From: Sacculina carcini
Lineage: Eukaryota > Arthropoda > Thecostraca > Sacculinidae
Direction of reading: 5' to 3'
Assembly: GCA_916048095.2 (NCBI GenBank)
Contig: OU696572.1
Location: 6,761,954 to 6,825,953 of the forward strand
DNA length: 64,000 bases
In this document: one piece after another, positions 44,897 through 57,533 of the stretch
How the letters are laid out: every line of letters begins with the position of its first letter
Position numbering within the stretch: the stretch's first letter is position 1
The notes under the pieces: model-generated
The model's input: the letters and a program-made list of their open reading frames with translations, nothing else
The model's database searches: none
Told to the model about the DNA's origin: nothing
Position numbers and translations under genes: made by a program

Positions 44897-45324
44897 TATG
44901 CCGTAAAACCTCTAATTGAACTGCACCTCTAATTGAAGAAGATACGGATAAATAGAATAGAACGGCTCCTTGGAGAACAGTTGAAAAATATAATGAAAAC
45001 CTCTAATTGAACGACACCTAATTAATGTGTACTTTTATTCATTCTTTAATTTGGTAATAGCTATGACTGACTGACTTATATGAGTGAATTTGCGATTAAT
45101 TTTAATTCATTTCTATACATTTGTTAAATATGCATACGTTACGTGGCTATAATTCATACCTAAAATTTTCCGTATCTTCTCAAAATTATCACCAGTTATT
45201 TGAGAAAAGATCAGCATTCTCTAATTGAGCGGCACCTCTAATCGAGCGGCATCTCTAATTGAACGACATTCCTCAGGAAGGCTTGAAACATAGAACGGCA
45301 TGCCGTTCGAAGAGGTTTACGGTA
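44897..45324. mobile_element. MITE, Tc1/mariner or pogo type
   Basis: Left TGCCGTAAAACCTCTAATTG and right (complement) TACCGTAAACCTCTTCGAAC form an inverted repeat next to TA. CTCTAATTGAACGRCA is iterated near both ends (44919, 44938, 45001, 45218-45260). No coding content. Confidence 0.7.
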
Positions 45325-45399
45325 ATTAGGTACTTTGTCTTTATGTTCAATAGTATTTCGCTAGTAGTATTCGAATACATGTTAAATATATGTTGAGTC

Positions 45400-46800
45400 A
45401 TGATAAAACGCACACACACTTATTCGTTGGTAATTTGCGGCCCTAATTCATCATCTGTTTGGCTGAATTTACTGAAAACAGATATGGATACGAATAGGGG
45501 TATTTATGCATGCACTGAGACCCGACTGAGTGCTGATATCCTGAGACTATATGACTTATATGGTTATATGTTTTCGGATTGTAGAAATGTGCATGGTGGA
45601 GGTTTACCAGTATACGTATCTTGTCAATACCGTTCCATACAAATACTTTCAGTAACCATTTCAAAAGAAGATATATAGACACTAGGAGTCGAAGTATCTG
45701 TCAGTAACAAACAAATAATTATCATTTGTACTTACAGAAGGCCAAATGGCTCGTATGATATATTTCAGAGCGCCGTGACAGAATTGTTGAGTGAGCTGCA
45801 CAACAAAAAGTATGATGGTCTGATAGTTTTTGGGGATTTCAACATCAATCTGCTGCATAAAAATGAAAAAAATGATTTAGTTTAAACATATGATGGAGTA
45901 TTTTTCATACAAATCAAAGTTAATTAAACCGACTGGAGTAGCCAAGTCATCAGACACAGCATTGGACCACGTGTGAACAACTCTACAGAAAGAAAATGTC
46001 GCCAACTGTGTAGTAACAACTGATATCTCGGACCATTTCCCTGTCATCTCACAATTCAATTTAACTGTTCAAGAATCGTTTTGAACCATAAAAGCGTAAT
46101 GTGAGAGTTTTCAATGTCAGTTCCTTGGATGAATTTAAAAGAAAATTGGAGAGAGACATGGAGACTGAGATATAATGTGCCGATGCAGCGTATGACGTTT
46201 TTCATTATATTTTTCGAAAAACATTCGACCAGCGCTTCCCTATACGCCAAGTGCAACAATGCAGAAAACAAGCGAAATGTCCGTATCTCACGTCAGCACT
46301 TAAAGGTTGAATAACTGAAAAACATAGGGTATACAAATTGGCAAAAAATGGCCCCTGTATTTTACTCAGATGTACAAACGTTATATAAATAACCACTGCC
46401 ACGCTGAGATCGGTCAAACAAATGTATTACAAAGACAAATTAAAAGAAACACAAAGTGATACCAAACAAGAATGGAAAATGATAAATCAAATCCTCGGCA
46501 GGGATGGAGCTTGCTCGAAGCGGAATATCACTCTGCAACCACATTGCTATAATGTTGCTGATGCATTTAATCAGCACTTTGTTGGCACCTCAAGTGACTG
46601 CTCTGCTGACGATGAATACAAGCGGTACCTCGATAACGCACCGTCTTTTTCAATGTTTCTTTTTCCAACAAATTAAAGTGAAGTCGCGACAATCCTCGAT
46701 ACTCTCAAATTTAATTCGGCTGGCGTTGATGAAATTCCGACAAAAAATTTAACAGCGTTAAACAACTGATATGTCTTCCTCTTACAAATGCCATAAATAA
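45400..46800 (+). pseudogene. decayed LINE endonuclease and 5' part of reverse transcriptase
   Basis: Endonuclease: IYACTETRLSADI, GYMFSDCRNVHGGGLPVYVS, IIIICTYRRPNGSYDIFQSA, YDGLIVFGDFNINLL (45510-45860), then GVAKSSDTALDHV. Then YYKDKLKETQSDTKQEWKMI, NVADAFNQHFVGTSSD, LKFNSAGVDEIPTKNL, the spacer and N-terminal RT of a CR1/Daphne/jockey-like LINE. Many shifts and stops; it ends before the RT catalytic motifs at the start of the GC-motif block. A different family from both other LINEs. Confidence 0.78.
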
Positions 46801-46869
46801 GTGTATCGAAGCAGTATCAATGTATCAAAATCAATGTATCAAAGCAGTATCAAGTGTATCAAAGCAGTA

Positions 46870-48700
46870 TCAGTAAAGTAATATCATGCAATGCCAACTA
46901 TATGCATATTCTGTTTTAGCGGAAGCATAAATCTGGAATTATAGAGATGACAGAAGGTTTCATTGTTTTGATAGTGTTACACTTCTGAATTACTACACAC
47001 GAAGGACGGGTGTGAATTTGAGCAGTGTTGAGGGAAAAAACTTCGACAATAATTAAAACAAGAGTTTACAAATTTGACTTTTTCTATTGGTCGTTTTTCA
47101 TCAATTTTCTTTGTGTTTGTTTCGTGTTTGAGTTCTGAATTATTCCGCACGACGGGCAGCTTTATATATGAGGCTGGTTGTGGAAAAACATGTTTTCTAA
47201 ATTGAAACATAAATTTCACATTGAGACTTTTATATTGGCTAAAACTTTGCTATGGGTTTTTTTTCAATTTGCACTAATTTTTTATGAATTTAATTTTTTA
47301 TGAATTTTATGAACTGTTCCGCACGACGGGCGGGCTTAAATGTATCTATAAAGAGTGGGTTTAAATGATAGCGAGGTATATGATATTTTGCTAGCAGTAA
47401 ATATTCTAGCGATAAAAGTAGAACTGCTCTTAAGCAAATGATATATTTTGCGATCTGATGATATATGTAGTAGGAACAATACGTAGTATAATATAGATTG
47501 CATAATATAATATCGGCTGTAATATCAAGGGCTGTAATATCGGTGTAATCCAAAAAATATCAACTGTATGAATATGATGCATTAGTGGAAGCATTAACCG
47601 GGAATTATGAGATAATATTATGGAAACACATCATTTATATACTAAAAAAATTCATTATTATTTTGTGTTTATATTTCGAAATTATTCCTGACGACTGGCG
47701 ATTTAAGTATGAGGTGGGTTGACTGAATAATATGTCGTCAATTATAAGAATAAGAATATGCAAATTCAGAACATGAATTTTCTATTGGTTTAGATTTTAC
47801 AATTCAGAGTTTTTAGATATTAGACTGGCTGTTTGCATTTAAATATTACATTTGGCTGTTGCATTTAAATATTGTTTGCATTTAAATACTTTTGTTTTAT
47901 TAATTGTTCCGCACGACGGGTGGGTTCAAACATTCAATTTTACCGTGTGGAATGAATCCATATACAAAACTCACGGGCTTGACTTCAAGATCCAGACTCA
48001 CTAATGTAAATGTGACTTAAATGGTGTACAAATATATCGCATTATGCAACAAATGTGAATTTAGCTGCCTTACAGTTTGGTTCCGATACTATATTGGCGG
48101 GTTGAGAGAAAAGTATTGGTGGGCCGCGTGTTTGGGACACCTGGGGTAGATAATCTCAGTCTTGTGATTACAAATTATGATCGAATCAGTATATTTTGTG
48201 ATCACAAACTAATAAGTTCAATCACCTCAGACTAGGCTGAGTGCGGTCAAGATTGAATGGTTGGGTTGGGTTGGGTAGGTTTGCCTCAGGTTATATTGGG
48301 TTTTACTGATAGCGGAACATATATAAATTTTAGCAATACATATTATAGCGGTAAAAGTAAGCTAGTACTTGAGCAAATAATGTTGGGAAATCATCTTAAG
48401 TAATAAATATAGTTTGGAAACATTCTGATGAAAAGATTTCATCATCTTTCATTGTTTGTTTCGTGTTTGTGTTCTGAATCATACCACACGACGGGCAGAT
48501 TTATATATCAAGCGGGTTGAGGGATAATATTTGTCATAATAAAAACAAAAATATTCACATTTAGACTTTTCTATTGGTTAAGATATTTATAGGTTACATT
48601 TCTTGCTTTTAAATTTGCATTCATTATATTTTATGGATTTAATATGAATTTTATTGTATGAATTGCTCCGCACAACGGACGGGTTTTAATGCTAGTATAT
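46870..48700 (-). repeat. left arm of large inverted repeat (partner 54400-55870)
   Basis: Matches 54400-55870 in reverse over most of its length, for example the AACCCAACCCAACC stretch (48250-48275 with 54815-54835) and the segment 46880-46985. It has an extra block of about 370 bases at about 47640-48010. The arms are separated by about 5.7 kb. Confidence 0.82.
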
Positions 48701-48726
48701 ATATATATATACTAGCATTAAAACCA
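48680..48726. repeat. head-to-head palindromic junction
   Basis: GGTTTTAATGCTAGTATAT followed by ATATACTAGCATTAAAACC, about 40 bases, where minus- and plus-oriented copies meet. The same TACTAGCATTAAAACCCGCC start is at 51907. Confidence 0.85.
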
Positions 48727-49150
48727 TTACATGAAATAAAATTCATATTATATTAATAATAAAAATTCAAATTAAAAAGGATTATATTAAATACATATAA
48801 ATCCTAATCAAATGAAAATTCTAAATTTCATTTTTTATGTTTATTTTGACAAAATATGATCCCTCAACTCGCCTCATATTGAAACCCGCCCGTCGTACGG
48901 AATAATTCAGAGCTCGAATACGGTTCTGGACCTTGAAGTTAAATCAGTTAGTTTAGTATATAAACTCGTTTTACACGGTGAAATTGAACGTTTTATTGTC
49001 TTTAGTTACTGCCCGCGGGACATTTTTATTTCATAAACATGATCCATCACTGAGTTTACGTTTGAGGCCCCTGATTTATACCAGTGAGCCCGCACAATTA
49101 TGTCACCTCGTATTTAAGCATACTTACACATACATACACAGACAGATCAG

Positions 49151-49189
<39 letters not shown>

Positions 49190-49441
49190 CCTCAACCCGA
49201 CCCGGCCTCAACCCGCCCGTCGTGCGGAACAATTCATAAAGTAATATTCATGTTCAATCCATAAAATAAACTGAATACAAATTAAAAAGCAAAAAGTTCA
49301 ACCTGTAAATACGCTCACCAATAACAATTCTAAATGTGAATATTTTCATTTTTACTTTGACAAAATATTATCCCTCAATCTGCCTCATATATGAACCTGC
49401 CCGTCGTGCGGAATAATTCAGATCACAAACACGTAACAAAC

Positions 49442-49850
49442 GGAATAGTGGAATAGTGGGCGCGCTCAATGGATCATTTGACACAATTTCTGGAGAATTT
49501 GTTGAATTGTCGTTCATTGTATAGCTTGTACCGTACCGCTCATTGTATAACTACAACGCAAACATTAGACACTATACGGGCAAACTTAATGCCGTCCACT
49601 AGTGTGATTCACTGAAATGTTCCCGATGCGAGTAGTTTGTGCTGGTGCCTCGATTGAGTTGTTTTGCGTTTCAATGTTTCAGCCAAAATGTACAGTGGTT
49701 GTTAAATTTACGGGCGCTAACTGAATTGATAGGTGTGTGTGTGTGCATGTAAAGGCAAAACGTATCTATTTATATCTATCTGTCTGTATTTATTATATGT
49801 GCGTGGTGATTGTCAATACACTTCAATTTAAAAAAAAAAACAAAAAAAAA
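49442..49850 (+). mobile_element. poly(A) retrocopy with target duplication
   Basis: AAACACGTAACAAAC occurs at 49427-49441 and 49849-49863, flanking about 409 bases that end in an A-rich tail (A10-C-A10). The insert has no repeat motif in common with its host block. AATACA lies about 20 bases before the tail as a possible variant poly(A) signal. No open frame or known RNA recognised. Confidence 0.75.
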
Positions 49851-50949
49851 ACACGTAACAAACAATGAAAGTTCTAGCATGTAAACCCGCCCGTCGTGCG
49901 GAACAGTTCATACTATTAAATTTGTATTCAATTCATAAGAGAAAAGGAATATGAATTTAAAAAAGTGTAAACCCATAAAAAATCCATATTTCTCTATTTT
50001 TATATTATTTTCACAAAATATTATCCTCAATCCGCCTCATATTTAAACCCGCCCGTCGTGCGGAATAATTCAAAATTCAGATACGGAATAATGAAAATTT
50101 ACTTAACATTTTATCATAATGTTTACAAAATATATTTATAAATTAGCATCATCTAGCATGGAAACACTTCCGTTTTGCAGAACAATTAATAAAGTAAAAT
50201 AAATATTGAATTCATAAAAGAAAACGAATACAAATTTAAAAAGAAAATAGTAAACCCATAAAAAGTAATAACCAATAGAAAAGTCTAAATATGAATGTGT
50301 ATATTTTAGATGTGGCAAAATATTTTCCCTCGAACAGCCTCATATTTCGACCCGCCCGTCGTGCGGAACGATTAATAAAATATAATGAATCAAAAAGCAA
50401 AAAGCTTATCCAACAGAAAAATGTAGATTTGTAAATTCTTGTTTTAATTATAGACGAAGTGTTTTCCCTCAACACTGCTCAAATTCACACCCGTCCTTCG
50501 TGTGTAGTAATTCAGAAGTGTAACACTATCAAAACAATGAAACTTTCTGTCATCTCTATAATTTCAGATTAATGCTTCCGCTAAAACAGCATATGCATAT
50601 AGTTGGCATTGCATGATATTACAACCCATATCCTTATGCAACCTAAGCGTATGCAACTTGAAATTAATCCAATTAAATTACACAGTAAAATTCAGTAGTT
50701 TGCTTTGTTACCAGTAGCATTTTACCAGCAGGTCGTGCGGAACCATTCATGTGTAAAAAGTGAGGACAATATAGCCTTTCTATTCAGTATAATGTATCAT
50801 TAATTAAACTGTACGCAATAAAACGACACCATCCATGCTTGGAGCTAATATGATGCATTCTTAATTGTGATTGGGCTTCAGTGAAATTTAATCAGTGTAT
50901 ACTCCTGTGTAGTCGCAAGTGCGCAAAATAGCTGTCAAATTGGCAATAT

Positions 50950-51880
50950 GTCCTTTTGACTTTACACCGCCGTAACTTCCTTCAAATACACTTTGGGAAA
51001 TAAAAAATTATTCCGCATTGTAGAACACAAAATTTCCAGCACAATGGTGTAATTTATTTTTATGTGTAACAAATATTTACTGAAAAATAGTAGAAAAATG
51101 AATTAATTTTAGTTGCCCGGTGTTCAAGTGTTTGTGTTCAAGTGTTCACGTTTTTTTGTATCGTTTTTGGTTATAAATTATAGTTTTTCTTGTAGAACAC
51201 AAAATTCTCTACATAATAGTATAATTTTTATAGCTGTACCATTGCTGGTTTATGAGGAATGGATAGCGAAATATTGACCAAAATATTCACATTTTTAGTG
51301 CTAATTTTGCCTTTTTGATTTTGTCATTTTGACTTCACACCGCCGTAACTTTTTTTAATACAATTTGGAAAATTAAAATGTATATCGTGTTGTAGAAAAC
51401 AAAATTCCCAGCATGATGGTATTACTTATTTAGATGTGTGATAATTAGTTTTTGAGAAATAGAGAAAAAAATATAGAATATCGGTCACCCGAAGTTAAAA
51501 TGAAATTTTGAATGTATATTGAAATTTTGTCATTTTTACATGTTTCACAAATAATTTTTGGATATTAATTATAGCCTATCTTGTAGAACGGAAAATTCTC
51601 TACACAGTGGTATAATCTGTATTGCTGTACCATTTCTGGTTTAGGAGAACTCGATGGCAGAATATTGACCAAAATTCTCGCATTTTTCAGGGTTCATTTT
51701 GTCTTTTCACCGCTATAACTTTTTTTGGTTTCATTTTTAAAATTTAAAATTTAGTGTAAAGTGTAGACAATAAAATTTCCAACGTGATGATACAAATTGT
51801 TAGCGGGTAAGCCAAGTGGTGGCCGAGTATTAGCTGATAGAAAATGGACCAACGAGGGTGGGGCACACAGACACACACAC
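50950..51880 (+). repeat. subrepeats of about 370 bases; second set at 56170-57470
   Basis: Each unit starts near CACCGCCGTAACTT and includes TTGTAGAA.ACAAAATT and GATGGTATAATTTATTT. Both sets end with GAAAATGGACCAA, a (CA)n run and AGAGGATCTCTT followed by (TA)n, at 51865-51905 and 57430-57505, showing that 50.5-51.9 and 55.7-57.5 are paralogous copies. Confidence 0.78.
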
Positions 51881-52152
51881 ACACAGAGGATCTCTTATAT
51901 ATATATACTAGCATTAAAACCCGCCCGTTGTGCGGAGCAATTCATAAAAATATTGCAAATTAAAAACAAATAAGGCAAACTCATAAAAACCTTAATCAAT
52001 TAAAAAGTCTAAATTTCATTATTTTTAATTTTATTTTGACAAAATATTTTCACTCAGCCCGCCTCATATTTAAACCCGGCCGACGTGCGGAATAATTCAG
52101 AACTCGAACACCATCCGTTCTGGTTCTTGAAGTAAAATCCATTAGTTTTGTA

Positions 52153-53108
52153 CAGGGTGTTCCAAAAGAAACAGTGCAGTAGGAATATGCTAATAATCCA
52201 AAGAAACAAAACTCACAGAAACATACTATTTATTGCAAATATTCACAAATCTAATACCTTATCAACTAAAGTACGATTGAGGATTGACTCGTGCAGTAAG
52301 ATATGATCTACAATAACTGTTGAAAGTGTGCGCCATTCACCTGCAGACATAAACGAGCGCGACGCTGCATGCTTTGAAAAACACACTCAAGTTCATCAGG
52401 TTTGATGTTTTGAATAACACTTGTTATTTTCTGCTTCAGCTCATCCGTAGTTCGAGGATTGTCTGCATACACTGAGCCTTTCAATTTGCCCCACAAATAA
52501 AAGTCAGGTGTTAAATCCGGTGATCGAGGTGGCCACAAACCACGAGAGATCACACGATCCCCAAAGACATCACCAGCTGCAGCCATACTGACACGAGCCG
52601 TAAGAATTTAAGTTGATGCACTGCTCGGTGAGTTGATGTTAGAGATATCCTAGTTTCTTGAGACAAACGCCTCAAAGACTTTCGTGGGCTCCTCTGAAGT
52701 TTGTTGGTAACATTCTGTAATACTGTATCTGTAACGACTTTTGGGCGGCCACTTTTGGGTTTGTCTTGAACACTTCCAGTTTCTTTGAACTTATGCAACA
52801 AAGCGGAAACACAATTTCGATGCGGCAAACGTTCTGCACCAAATTTTTCTAACTCTTGCACTTCTTTTGTGAATTTGCCACCATCTCGGAGAACATTTTC
52901 AACAATAAATATCCTTTCTTGTAAGGTAAGCACCATTTTCCCTGAAACAAAAGAATATTTAATATAAATATCTAAAATTAGATAACTAAATTATCTAAAT
53001 AAAATATTTAAAATCTTTTGGGAAAACATTTTCAACTACATTTAAACATTTTAAATGTATAAATATCCTTTCTCGTGTTCAGTGCACTGTTTCTTTTGGA
53101 ACACCCTG
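52153..53108 (-). mobile_element. mariner-type transposon, internally deleted, perfect ends
   Basis: Perfect 26-base inverted repeats (start CAGGGTGTTCCAAAAGAAAC) at 52153-52178 and 53083-53108, flanked by TA. At 956 bases it is shorter than autonomous members. Nested in the GC-motif block. Confidence 0.93.
52308..52936 (-). pseudogene. mariner-type transposase, middle deleted
   Basis: The N-terminal frame from 52936 holds a helix-turn-helix DNA-binding region (ERIFIVENVLRDGGKFTKEV, NCVSALLHKFKETGSVQDKP, KSGRPKVVTD), similar to the HTH domain of a mariner-like family. From about 52586 another frame has RGLWPPRSPDLTPDFYLWG, the segment with the last catalytic Asp, followed by DELKQKITSVIQNI. 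The first two catalytic Asp regions are missing and the two halves are out of frame. Confidence 0.87.
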
Positions 53109-53124
53109 TATATGAATTCATTCT

Positions 53125-54415
53125 ACACGGTGAAATTGAACGTTTTATTGCTGCCCGCGGGACATTTTTATTTCATAAAAATGAGCCATCGCTTCGTTTG
53201 CGTTTGAAGCCTCTGATCATTGAACCAGCGAACCATGAACCAGCGCAATTATGTCACCTCATATTCAAGCATACATACACAGACAGACAGATAATTTCTT
53301 CTTTATGTATATATATAGCATTCAAACCCGCCCGTTGTGCGGAGCAATTCATAACATGAAATTCATATTCAATTCATAAAAAATATGGAAAAATAAAAAT
53401 GAAATAGGGTACACTCATAAAAATATTCATTTATTCAAAATTATAAGTTTAATTATTTTTATTTCGACAAAATATTTCCCCTCAGTCCGCCTGAGTGATT
53501 TTTAAACCCGCCCGTCGTGCTGAATAATTCAGAACTCGAATAAGTCAAATCCATTGGTTTTGTGTATGGATTAATTCTACAGGGTAAATTGAACGTTCTA
53601 TTGTCTATAGTTGCTGCCCGCGGAGCATTTTTATTAAAAAATACCTTTTTTAAAATAAACCATTTGAAAAAATGAACTAAAAAATGGAAACACTTTTTTT
53701 AAACCCGCCCCTCGTGCGGAATAATTCATACAATAAAATTCATATTTGAAGTCAAATCCATTGGTTTTGTGTATGGATTAATTATACAGGGGAAATTGTA
53801 CGTTCTATTGTCTATAGTTGCTGACCGCGGAGCATTTTTATTTTTTTTTTAATTACCTTTTTTTAAATGAACCATTTGAAAAAATGAACTAAAAAACACT
53901 TTTTTCATCTATTGAAAATTATAAGTTTAATTATTTTTATTTCGACAAAATATTTCCCCTCAGTCCGCCTGAGTCATTTTTAAACCCGCCCGTCGTGCTG
54001 AATTATTCAGAACTCGAACACGATCCGTTCTGGATCTTGAAGTCAAATCCATTGGTTTTGTGTATGGATTAATTCTACAGGGTAAATTGAACGTTCTATT
54101 GTCTATAGTTGCTGCCCACGGAGCATTTTTATTAAAAAATACCTTTTTTTAAATGAACCATTTGAAAAAATGAACTAAAAAATGGAAACACTTTTTTTAA
54201 ACCCGCCCCTCGTGCGGAACAATTCATACAATAAAATTCATATTTGAAGTCAAATCCATTGGTTTTGTGTATGGATTAATTATACAGGGGAAATTGAACG
54301 TTCTATTGTCTATAGTTGCTGACCGCGGAACATTTTTATTTGTAAAAAAATTACCTTTTTTTAAATGAACCATTTGAAAAAATTAACTAAAAAACACTTT
54401 TTTTAAACCCGCCCG
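53125..54415 (+). repeat. tandem duplications of GC-motif modules
   Basis: The block CAAATCCATTGGTTTTGTGT...CTATAGTTGCTG.CCGCGG recurs at about 53546, 53757, 54040 and 54247, with alternating CAG- and CAT-type motifs, consistent with a duplicated unit of about 490 bases. Sequence 53125-53310 equals that at 48975-49150. Confidence 0.75.
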
Positions 54416-55870
54416 TCGTGCGGAACAATTCATACAATAAAATTCATATCAAATCCATAAAATATATTGAATACAAATTGAAAACCAAAAAATGTAACCT
54501 ATAAATATCTTAACCAATAGAAAAGTCTAAATGTGAATATTTTTGTACTTATTTTGACAAATATTATCCCTCAACCCGCCTGATATATAAATCTGCCCGT
54601 CGTGTGGTATAATTCAGAACACAAACACGAAACAAACAATTAAAGATGATGAAATATTTTCATCAGAATGTTTCCAAACTATATTTATTACTTAACATCA
54701 TTCCCCAATATCATTTGCTTAATTACTATTTTACTTTTACCGCTATAATATTTATTGCTAAAATTTATATGTTTTCCGCTATCATTAAAACCCAATATAA
54801 CCTGAGTCAAACCTACCCAACCCAACCCAACCATCCAAACTTGACCGCACTCAGCCTAGTCTGAGGTGATTTAACTTATTAGTTTGTGATCACAAAATAT
54901 ACTGATGCGATCATAATTTGTAATCAGAAGACTGAGATTATCTACCCCAGGGGTCCCAAACACGCGGCCCACAAATACTTATCTCTCAACCCGCCAATAT
55001 AGTATCGGAACCAAACTGTAAGGCAGCTAAATTCACATTTGCTGCATAATGCGATATAATTATACACCATTATCATATTATCTCATAATTCCCGGTTAAT
55101 GCTTCCACTAATGCATCATATTAATGCAGTTGTTATTTTTTGGATTACACCGATATTAAAGCCCTTGATATTACAGCCGATATTATATTATGCAATCTAT
55201 ATTCTGCTACGTATTATTCCTAATACATATATCATCAGATCGCAAAATATATTTAAAGGTTCACATCATTCTCCAAAATCATTTGCTTAAGAGCTATTCT
55301 ACTTTTATCGCTAGAATATTTACTGCTAGCAAAATATCATATACCTCGCTATCATTTAAACCCACTCTTTATAGATACATTTAAGCCCGCCCGTCGTGCG
55401 GAACAGCTCATTAAATATAATTAATATTCAATTCATAAAAAAATTGGTGAAAATTGAAAATGAAAAACAAACCCATAGGAATGTTTAGCCAATATGAAAG
55501 TCTAAATGTGAAATTTATGTTTCAATTTAGAAAACATGTTTTTCCACAACCCGCCTCATATTTAAAGCTGCCCGTCGTGCGGAAAAATTCAGAACTCAAA
55601 CACGAAACAAACACAAAGAAAATTGATGAAAAACGACCAACAGAAAAAGTGAAATTTGTAAATTCTTGTTTTAATTATTGACGATGTTTTTCCCTCAACA
55701 CTGCTCGAATTCACACCCGGCCTTCGTGTGTAGTAATTCAGAAGTGTAACACTATCAAAACAATGAAACTTTCTGTCATCTCTATAATTCCAGATTTATG
55801 CGTCCGCTAAAACAGCATATTCATATAGTTGGCATTGCATGATATTACAACCCATATCCTTATGCAACTT
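54400..55870 (+). repeat. right arm of large inverted repeat
   Basis: Reverse partner of 46870-48700. Junctions are gradual rather than sharp; see that entry for the anchor matches. Confidence 0.82.
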
Positions 55871-57533
55871 AAGCTTATGCAACTTGAAATTAAACCAATT
55901 AAATTATACAGTAAAATTCAGTAGTTAACTTTGTTCCCAGTAGTATTTTACCCGCCCGTCGGGCGGAACAATTCATGTGTAAATATTGAGGACAATAAAG
56001 CCATTCTATTCAGTATAGTGTAGCATTAATTAAACTGTACCCAATAAAACCACACCATCCATGCTTGGATCTAATATGATGCATTCTTAATTGTGATTGG
56101 GCTTCAGTGAAGTTTAATCGGTGTATATTCCTGTGTAAGCGCAAGTGCGCATAATAGCTGTCAAATTGGTAATATGTGCTTTTGACTTTACACCGCCGTA
56201 ACTTCCTTCAGATACACTTTGGAAAATTACAAATTATACCGTATTTTAGAAAACAAGATTTCTAGCACGATGATATAATTTATTTTTATGTGTTACAAAT
56301 ATATTACTGAGAAATAGTAGAAAAAGGAATTAATTTCAGTCGCCCGGTGTTCAAGTGCAATTTTGGATGTGTTTGAGAATTTTGCCAATTGTACATGTTT
56401 TTTGTATCATTTGTGGGTATAAATTATAGCTTATCTTGTAGAACACAAAATTATCTACACAGTAGTATATTCCTGTGTAATCGCAAGGGCGCATAATAGC
56501 TGTCAAATTGGCAATATGTCCGTTTGTTTTTACACCCCCGTAACTTCCTTCAGATACACTTTGGAAAATTACAAATTATACCGTATTGTAGAAAACAAAA
56601 TTTCTAGCACGATGGTATAATTTATTGTAATGTGTGACAAATATTTCCTGAGAAATGGGTAGAAAAATGAATTAATTTTAATCACCCGGTGTTCAAGTGT
56701 AATTTTGGATGTATTTGAGAATTTTGCCAATTTTACACGTTTTTGTATCATTTGTGGGTATAAATTATAACTTTTCTTGTAGAACACAAAATTATCTACA
56801 CACTAGTATAATTTTTATAGCTGTACCATTGCTGGTTTATGAGGAATAGATAGCGGAATATTGACCAAAATATTCACGTTTTTTGTGCTAATTTTGCCTT
56901 TTTGCTTTTTTGTCATTTACACTTCACACCGCCGTAACTTTTTTTAATACACTTTGGGAAATTAAGAATTATACCGTGTTGTAGCAAACAAGATTCCCAG
57001 CATGATGGTATTACTTATTTTGATGTGTGATTATTAGTTTTTGAGAAATAGAGAAAAAAGTATAGAAAATCGGACGCGTGGAGTTTAAATAAAATTTTGA
57101 ATGTAGATTGATTTTTTTCCATTTTACATGTTTCATATTTAATTTTTTGGTATAAATTATAATTTGTTGAGTAGAACAGAAAATTTTCTACACAGTGGTA
57201 TAATTTGTATAGTTGTACCATTGCTGGTTTAGGAGGAGTAGTCTTCAGAAAATTGTCCGAAATTTTCGCATTTTTCAGGGTTGATTTTGTCTTTTCACCG
57301 CTATAACTTTTTTTGATTTCATTTTTGATATTTAAAATTTAATCTAAAGTGTAGATAAGAAAATTTCCAACGTGATGGTATAAATTGTTAGCAGGTAGGC
57401 CAAGTGGTGGCCAAATAATAGCTGATAGAAAATGGACCAAGGAGGGTTGGACAGACACACAGACACACACACACACACACAGAGGATCTCTTTTATATAT
57501 ATAGATATATATGTGTGTGTGTGTGTGTGTCAG

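Larger units (their letters stand above)
46870..57505. repeat. modular repeat block built on CCCGCCCGTCGTGCGG
   Basis: At least 28 copies by eye (7 inverted at 46995-48680, 21 forward at 48894-55965) of AAACCCGCCCGTCGTGCGGA followed by ATAATTCAG or ACAATTCAT. Most forward copies alternate between the CAT and CAG forms, separated by AT-rich blocks that include TGACAAAATATT.TCCCTCAA and CCGCCTCATAT. CCGC..GCGG within the motif can form a hairpin. No coding sequence apart from a nested mariner. It fills most of GFM1 intron E. No known family assigned. Confidence 0.85.

Noticed and set aside
53075-53359. 94-codon frame ending in FKPARCAEQFIT
   Set aside because: The end is the GC-rich motif translated; the similar segment at 48975-49150 has stops, so there is no coding constraint.
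46870-57505. CRISPR-like array (short repeat separated by spacers)
   Set aside because: Spacers are not unique, lengths vary from about 100 to several hundred bases, modules are inverted in part, and the DNA is an animal intron.
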